Positions 4,634 through 8,985 of a DNA stretch of 8,985 nucleotides are shown in pieces. The notes below the pieces were generated by a model. That model had not been told where the DNA came from, did no database searches, and worked only from the letters and a program-made list of their open reading frames with translations. The position numbers were made by a program, and so were the translations under genes. The number at the start of each line of letters is the position of its first letter. The stretch's first letter is position 1. Location: NCBI GenBank assembly GCA_030151845.1, contig JASLCM010000173.1:1-8985 (forward strand), read 5' to 3'. Source of the stretch: Bacteroides sp. GTDB taxonomy: Bacteria; Bacteroidota; Bacteroidia; Bacteroidales; Bacteroidaceae.

Positions 4634-6130
4634 ATGTCGTATAGAGTAATTAGTGCTACAGAAGCTGCTGATATGATTCAGCATGGAGATAACATTGGTT
4701 TAAGTGGATTTACACCTGCAGGCACTGCAAAAGCTGTAACTTATGCTTTGGCAGAGAAGGCAGAGACGGAGCACAAGGCGGGTAGGCCTTTTCAGGTTGG
4801 AGTTTTTACAGGAGCCTCTACAGGGGACTCTTGTGATGGCATTTTATCAAGAGCAAAAGCAATTAGATACAGAGCTCCCTACACAACAAATAAAGACTTT
4901 AGGAAGTCAGTCAACAACGGTGAAATTGCATACAATGACATTCATCTTTCTCAAATGGCTCAAGAGGTTAGATATGGTTTTATGGGGAAGGTTAATGTAG
5001 CTATTATAGAGGCTTGTGAATTAACACCCGATGGCAAAATATACTTAACTGCTGCAGGGGGAATTTCTCCAACAATTTGTAGGTGTGCAGATAAAATTAT
5101 TGTAGAGTTGAATAGTGCACAGAGTAAGAACATGATGGGAATGCATGATGTTTTTGAGCTTCAAGATCCTCCTTACCGAAGAGAGATTCCTATCTACAAA
5201 GTGAGTGATAGAATAGGAAAGCCTTATATTCAAGTTGATCCTAAAAAAATAGTAGGTGTTGTAGAGACGAACTGGCCAGATGAAGCAAGAACTTTTTGTA
5301 GCTCAGATCCAATAACCGATCAAATTGGAGAGAATGTAGCTAACTTTTTAGTTGCAGACATGAAGAGAGGTATAATTCCTTCTGGTTTTTTACCTCTACA
5401 ATCAGGAGTAGGTAACATCGCTAACGCTGTTCTAGGAGCATTGGGAAGATCATCCGCTATACCTGCTTTTGAAATGTATACAGAGGTGTTGCAGGATGCA
5501 GTTGTAGACTTGATCAGAGCAGGGCGAATTAAATTTGGAAGTACCTGTTCCTTAACAGTAACTAATGAGTGTCTTAATGGAATTTATGAAGATATAGAAT
5601 TCTTCAGAGATAAGTTAGTATTGCGCCCCTCAGAAATATCTAATAATCCAGAGGTGGTACGTAGACTTGGTATAATCTCTATAAACACAGCTATAGAAGT
5701 AGATCTTTATGGAAATGTAAACTCTACCCATATTACAGGTACAAAAATGATGAATGGAATAGGGGGGTCTGGTGATTTCACAAGAGGCGCATACATCTCT
5801 ATATTTACCTGTCCTTCTTTGGCTAAAGGGGGAGATATAAGTGCGATAGTTCCTATGGTTTCTCATTTGGATCATACAGAGCATTCTGTTAATGTAATAG
5901 TAACCGAACAGGGTGTTGCGGATCTAAGAGGCAAAAGCCCCAAGCAAAGAGCGGTAGAAATAATAGAAAATTGTGCTCATCCAGACTATAAAGAAATATT
6001 ATATGACTACTTAAAGCTAACAGATGGCAAGTCCCAAACACCACATAACCTTAATGCCTGTTTAGGTATGCATAGAACATTCTTAGAGAAGGGGGACATG
6101 AGGCTAACAGATTGGAAAAACTTTATATAA
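4634..6130 (+). CDS. Acetyl-CoA hydrolase/transferase family protein, probable succinate CoA-transferase
   Basis: A 498-residue cytosolic enzyme of the class I CoA-transferase group that includes AarC, Cat1 and ScpC. These swap CoA between succinate and acetate (or propionate) through a glutamyl-CoA thioester. Visible motifs are the N-terminal GLSGFTPAGTAK, VFTGASTGDSCDG (57-69), the CoA-loop SGVGNIANAV (257-266), the presumed catalytic glutamate E284 in EMYTEVLQD (280-288), GIGGSGDF (375-382) and the C-terminal EQGVADLRGKSP (425-436). Length (about 500) and these motifs favour a succinate-type transferase over the shorter 4-hydroxybutyrate/butyryl-CoA transferases near 430 residues. Which acyl pair is preferred cannot be read by eye. 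In anaerobic Bacteroidales such enzymes recycle CoA during acetate, propionate or succinate formation. The ATG follows an A-rich leader without Shine-Dalgarno. It is likely second in an operon after the 4229 gene and ends directly at a palindromic terminator. Confidence 0.92.
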   Translation: MSYRVISATEAADMIQHGDNIGLSGFTPAGTAKAVTYALAEKAETEHKAGRPFQVGVFTGASTGDSCDGILSRAKAIRYRAPYTTNKDFRKSVNNGEIAYNDIHLSQMAQEVRYGFMGKVNVAIIEACELTPDGKIYLTAAGGISPTICRCADKIIVELNSAQSKNMMGMHDVFELQDPPYRREIPIYKVSDRIGKPYIQVDPKKIVGVVETNWPDEARTFCSSDPITDQIGENVANFLVADMKRGIIPSGFLPLQSGVGNIANAVLGALGRSSAIPAFEMYTEVLQDAVVDLIRAGRIKFGSTCSLTVTNECLNGIYEDIEFFRDKLVLRPSEISNNPEVVRRLGIISINTAIEVDLYGNVNSTHITGTKMMNGIGGSGDFTRGAYISIFTCPSLAKGGDISAIVPMVSHLDHTEHSVNVIVTEQGVADLRGKSPKQRAVEIIENCAHPDYKEILYDYLKLTDGKSQTPHNLNACLGMHRTFLEKGDMRLTDWKNFI

Positions 6131-6170
6131 TTAAAAAATAAGAGCGATAATTATCGCTCTTATTTTTTAA
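6131..6170. terminator. Bidirectional terminator: perfect 40-bp palindrome filling the intergenic gap
   Basis: A perfect inverted repeat with 20-base arms and no spacer (6131-6150 and 6151-6170); the core is GAGCGATAATTATCGCTC, flanked by A6 on the left and T6 on the right. In either direction it gives a G/C-containing hairpin followed by a T run. It occupies exactly every base between the stop codon of the CoA-transferase (ending 6130) and the stop codon of dacB (6171), so one element serves both convergent genes. Confidence 0.92.
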
Positions 6171-7559
6171 CTACTCACAGAGTAGGATACACAGTTGATC
6201 TTGGAAATTTCTAGCAAGACTGTTTGTGAGAACGTTCTGGTTCATTATAGCGAAAGCGTAAAAGTGTCCATCTTGACCCTTTAAATAGCCTGCTAATGTG
6301 TTTATAGCTGTAATATAGCCTGTTTTTGCATGAACGTTATTATAGGCAGGAGATTTTTTCATTCTATGCTTTAATGTTCCGTCAATTCCTGCTATTGGTA
6401 AAGCTTTGTAAACAGTCTGGAATAGATCTGTCTTTTCATAAGCATAACTTAGAAACTCAACTAAGAGGCGAGGTGAAATATAATTGTAGTTAGAAAGTCC
6501 ACTACCATCAGCTATCCTATAGTTTTTACCTTGTAATCCGAGGTGTTCTATCTGGTCTTTTATTCTTTCTATGGCATCAGTAGCAGAAACCTCTGTGTGG
6601 TTGTATTGTGCTGCCATGCGGTAGAATAGTGCTTCTGCACCTAAGTTATCGCTCTCTTTTAGTACATTCTTTACAACCTTAGTTATTGGTGTTTCTACAG
6701 AGGCAATAGGAGAGGATGAAGAGTTTCTTTTCTTTATTCCACAGGGTCCAAGTACTGTAACTCCCTTTTCGGATAACCTCTCGGCGAAAGTATGGATGAA
6801 AAATCTTTCAGGCCTATAGATGTTTAAGCTTCTTTTCATAGTTTTGGTGATATTCCCTTTTACGAGAACATCATTCTTATGGGCAAGCCAATCTCTAGTT
6901 ACCAGTGGAGCAACGAGCGAGTCTGTATAAGAGAGTGTTTCATTATAAAGTGTGTAATAGGATGATTTGGGTAGTATCTCTATTTGAGCTGGCTCACCTT
7001 TTATTGAAGGTGAGATTGATAAGTCTATAACTCCCTTGTTTAACATCAATGGAGAGAGGTAAGGTTGAAAAGATGCAGGAGTATCATCCCATGCCCATCC
7101 AGCTCCCCAATAAAGCGAGTCTTTCATGGAGACATCTCCATATATTGAGCCTGTTATAACTTTTAACTTATGTTGTTGAATAGCATCTACCAGGCTATTT
7201 AAATCACTATCTGAAAACTCAGGATCGAATCCACCAACTAGGTAAAGATCACCCTTTAGGGTATCATTTTCGATGATGCCATCGTATTCTACAGTGGTGT
7301 AAAACGGTTCAAACCCCTTTGGCTGATCTAAAGCAGATATTGTTGTAAGCAGTTTCATTGTTGAGGCTGGCCTACACAGTTTATCTGCTTGAAACGTATA
7401 AACATACTTTTTAGCCGTGAGGTCGTAAACAGCTACTCCCACATTCGACTCTTGCGGGAGTTCTCGTATGAGTTGGTCTATCTTCGCAGACTTGTTGAAC
7501 TGGGCAAAGAGTGAACATGAGGATAGAAATATAAAAATTAGGGATAGCTTTTTCTTCAT
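6171..7559 (-). CDS. dacB: D-alanyl-D-alanine carboxypeptidase/endopeptidase, PBP4 (DacB) family
   Basis: A 462-residue penicillin-binding protein of peptidase family S13 that trims or cleaves peptidoglycan cross-links in the periplasm. All three catalytic motifs are present: SxxK as S66-T-M-K69 (PASTMKLL), SxN as S303-D-N305 (ESDNLGAE) and KTG at 412-414 (HAKTGYI); the family signature DGSGLS is at 351-356. The long stretch between SxxK and SDN (70-302) is the inserted domain typical of PBP4 enzymes, with YLVGGFDP and GDVSMKDS. E. coli PBP4 is 477 residues, so the length is normal. The N-terminus (MKKKLSLIFIFLSSCSLFAQ) is a signal peptide; cleavage after A19 or lipidation at C15 (LSSC) are both possible. 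The ATG overlaps the lpdA stop in an ATGA tetranucleotide, suggesting translational coupling. The gene ends at the palindromic terminator shared with the CoA-transferase. Confidence 0.95.
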   Translation of the reverse strand: MKKKLSLIFIFLSSCSLFAQFNKSAKIDQLIRELPQESNVGVAVYDLTAKKYVYTFQADKLCRPASTMKLLTTISALDQPKGFEPFYTTVEYDGIIENDTLKGDLYLVGGFDPEFSDSDLNSLVDAIQQHKLKVITGSIYGDVSMKDSLYWGAGWAWDDTPASFQPYLSPLMLNKGVIDLSISPSIKGEPAQIEILPKSSYYTLYNETLSYTDSLVAPLVTRDWLAHKNDVLVKGNITKTMKRSLNIYRPERFFIHTFAERLSEKGVTVLGPCGIKKRNSSSSPIASVETPITKVVKNVLKESDNLGAEALFYRMAAQYNHTEVSATDAIERIKDQIEHLGLQGKNYRIADGSGLSNYNYISPRLLVEFLSYAYEKTDLFQTVYKALPIAGIDGTLKHRMKKSPAYNNVHAKTGYITAINTLAGYLKGQDGHFYAFAIMNQNVLTNSLARNFQDQLCILLCE

Positions 7560-8905
7560 AAAATTTCTTTAAAAATTTCAGAGACGGTAGGGTGTGGGAA
7601 AATTACTCTCTTCCACTCCTCAATTGTATACTGTTCTTTTACAGCGATTGAAGCAAGTGAAATGATTTCACTTGCAGGGTTGCCAAATAGGTGAACCCCA
7701 ATGATCTCTTTGTTAGTATTAATAATTAGCTTACACAGTCCAGTATCACCCTCATTTTCTGCTACAAATCTACCAGCATAGGTCATTGGTTTCTTGATGA
7801 CAGTATATGGGAGTTTTTTTTGAATAGCTTTTTCTTCTGTGATTCCTACAGAAGCTAGTTCTGGGTTGGTGTAAACAACTGCAGGTACTGCATTATAGCT
7901 TATTTTATCAGGCTTCTCTAAAATATGATGAATTGCCACCTCAGCCTCACGAATAGCGGTGTGAGCGAGCAGAGAGTACCCAGTAATATCCCCACATGCG
8001 TAAATGGATGAGTGGCTGGTTTGCATAAATTGGTTGGTTTGGACTCCTCCTGCCTGATTAGTCTCTATATTAAGCTTTTCAACTTGTAGCCCTTTTAAAG
8101 AAGGTTTCCTTCCAACGCTCACTAACACCTGCTCTGTATGAAGTGTTTTATCTCCCTCTAGTATGCTCTTTAATTGTAAGGTGTAGATCTGTTCTTGCTC
8201 TTGGCAAACCTCTACTACCTTTGTATTGCATAGAAACTTGACTCCTTTTTTAGAATAGGTTTCTTTTAGTGCCTGAATCACATCTGTATCAAAACCTTTT
8301 AAAATATCCTCTTGCATCTCAATAACAGTGACCTCTGTTCCTAAGCTGGAGAAAAATGAAGCAAACTCAATCCCAATAACACCTCCACCAATTATAGCTA
8401 AGCTTTTGGGAATACTTTTGGTCTCTAAAGCCTCTTTATGTGTCCAGAACTGTAGTTCATCAAGTCCTTTTATAGGGGGGATTAATGTCTCTGAGCCAGT
8501 ACAAAGTAGTAGCTTATCAAAAGAATACTCTTCACCTTGGCAAAGTAGCGTATTAGCTGAGTTTAAAGCAGCTTCCCCATTAACTATTGTAATATTTTCA
8601 TGAGTCAGCTTCGCTTTAATTCCTAAGGTAAGTTTACGTATAATTTTCTTCTTCCTAGAGATGATTCTCTTTAAATCGAAACTTGTGTTGTCTACTTGAA
8701 CACCAAACTTTTTACACTCTTTTAAAGTGTCATATAGTTTTGCGGAGTAAAGTAAGGTTTTTGTTGGAATGCACCCTTCATTTAAGCAGACACCACCCAA
8801 TTCATACTTTTCAAAAAGTATAACATGTAGCCCACTTGCTGCAGCTAAGCTAGCAGCTGTATAACCCGCAGGTCCTCCACCAATTATTGCTAAATTGTAC
8901 TTCAT
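7556..8905 (-). CDS. lpdA: Dihydrolipoyl dehydrogenase (E3, Lpd)
   Basis: A 449-residue FAD- and NAD-dependent disulfide oxidoreductase that reoxidises the dihydrolipoyl arm of 2-oxo acid dehydrogenase or glycine-cleavage complexes. Motifs in order: FAD dinucleotide fold GGGPAG (9-14); redox disulfide C40-x4-C45 in GGVCLNEGCIPTK; NAD fold IIGGGVIGIEFASFF (171-185) with E196 at the end of the next strand, which favours NAD over NADP; second FAD motif YACGDITG (302-309); and the dimer-interface His-Glu pair H438/E443 in FPHPTVSE. GGVCLNEGCIPTK separates it from glutathione and mercuric reductases. It is slightly shorter than the usual 460-475 residues. It starts 11 bases after the stop of an upstream partial gene and overlaps dacB by 4 bases, so it is an internal operon gene. 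The specific complex it serves is not shown within the window. Confidence 0.96.
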   Translation of the reverse strand: MKYNLAIIGGGPAGYTAASLAAASGLHVILFEKYELGGVCLNEGCIPTKTLLYSAKLYDTLKECKKFGVQVDNTSFDLKRIISRKKKIIRKLTLGIKAKLTHENITIVNGEAALNSANTLLCQGEEYSFDKLLLCTGSETLIPPIKGLDELQFWTHKEALETKSIPKSLAIIGGGVIGIEFASFFSSLGTEVTVIEMQEDILKGFDTDVIQALKETYSKKGVKFLCNTKVVEVCQEQEQIYTLQLKSILEGDKTLHTEQVLVSVGRKPSLKGLQVEKLNIETNQAGGVQTNQFMQTSHSSIYACGDITGYSLLAHTAIREAEVAIHHILEKPDKISYNAVPAVVYTNPELASVGITEEKAIQKKLPYTVIKKPMTYAGRFVAENEGDTGLCKLIINTNKEIIGVHLFGNPASEIISLASIAVKEQYTIEEWKRVIFPHPTVSEIFKEIL

Positions 8906-8916
8906 AGTTTATGGAT

Positions 8917-8985
8917 TTAAATATCAACTCTTTTTTTATGCATGTAATTTATAAACTCCAACTCTTTAGTGGGAGTAACGGCTAT
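8917..8985 (-). CDS. C-terminal end of an unidentified upstream gene (partial)
   Basis: Only the last 22 codons are present, reading IAVTPTKELEFINYMHKK then RVDI and a TAA stop at 8919-8917; the rest lies beyond the right edge. This is the only minus-strand frame open across the segment, and it ends 11 bases before the lpdA start, as expected for an operon partner. In Bacteroidales lpdA often follows genes for 2-oxo acid dehydrogenase subunits. The KELE...V-I tail is loosely like the end of E1-beta-type subunits, which finish with a PLE...LP segment. That is weak and is offered only as a possibility. Confidence 0.6.
   Translation of the reverse strand: MAVTPTKELEFINYMHKKRVDI

Noticed and set aside
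4743..5000. Plus-strand ORF of 85 codons inside the CoA-transferase
   Set aside because: Out-of-frame shadow of a full-length enzyme whose motifs run uninterrupted through this region.
5045..5233. Minus-strand ORF of 62 codons
   Set aside because: Antisense to the CoA-transferase coding sequence, with no recognisable motif or promoter.
5630..5884. Minus-strand ORF of 84 codons
   Set aside because: Antisense to the CoA-transferase; composition is that of a reverse-frame shadow (many Cys, His, Tyr) without motif.
8328..8603. Plus-strand ORF of 91 codons
   Set aside because: Antisense to lpdA across its NAD-binding region; Ser/Pro-rich shadow translation.
1..8985. Defence island, mobile element or biosynthetic cluster
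   Set aside because: Every well-supported gene with a known family is a core housekeeping, envelope or metabolic function, with no transposase, integrase, nuclease or repeat array seen on either strand.

Overview
This window reads as ordinary chromosomal housekeeping DNA from an AT-rich member of the Bacteroidota, most likely the order Bacteroidales. Four things point there: the gene order ftsX - DUF3098 - uppP; the DUF3098 family itself; gene starts with A/T-rich leaders instead of Shine-Dalgarno boxes; and intergenic matches to the Bacteroidetes -7 promoter element TAnnTTTG. The genus cannot be fixed from this sequence. I see no mobile element, CRISPR array, tRNA, rRNA or phage gene, and nothing that convincingly amounts to an undescribed multi-gene system.

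Layout. Positions 1-2122 (minus strand) hold a compact operon read right to left: a class I SAM methyltransferase with an N-terminal Cys pair module, ftsX (divisome / wall-hydrolase control), a small DUF3098 membrane protein, and the first 27 codons of uppP (undecaprenyl-diphosphate phosphatase). Positions 2304-2489 (plus) encode a stand-alone 61-residue PspC-domain membrane protein, divergent from the methyltransferase. A hairpin that includes its stop codon separates it from the convergent miaB (2524-3897, minus), the tRNA methylthiotransferase. The 331-base gap 3898-4228 holds the miaB promoter, two short palindromes, a strong intrinsic terminator on the plus strand with no gene in front of it, and a possible promoter that would give an ~80-nt RNA ending at that terminator. 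Then come, on plus, a small single-pass membrane protein of unknown function (4229-4606) and a succinate/acetate-type CoA-transferase (4634-6130), probably one transcript. A perfect 40-bp palindrome fills the whole gap to the convergent operon on minus: the tail of an unidentified gene (8917-8985), lpdA (7556-8905) and a PBP4-type D-Ala-D-Ala carboxypeptidase/endopeptidase, dacB (6171-7559), which overlaps lpdA by 4 bases.

How the genes fit together. Envelope growth is the main theme: FtsX, UppP and DacB all act on peptidoglycan synthesis or remodelling, and the PspC protein and the 4229 product are further envelope proteins. Central carbon metabolism is the second: the CoA-transferase conserves the CoA-thioester bond during succinate/acetate (or propionate) fermentation, and Lpd is the E3 subunit of 2-oxo acid dehydrogenase complexes. 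MiaB modifies A37 of tRNAs. The points most worth following up are the orphan terminator / possible small RNA at 4046-4161, the coupling of a cell-wall enzyme to lpdA, and the unknown membrane protein in front of the CoA-transferase.
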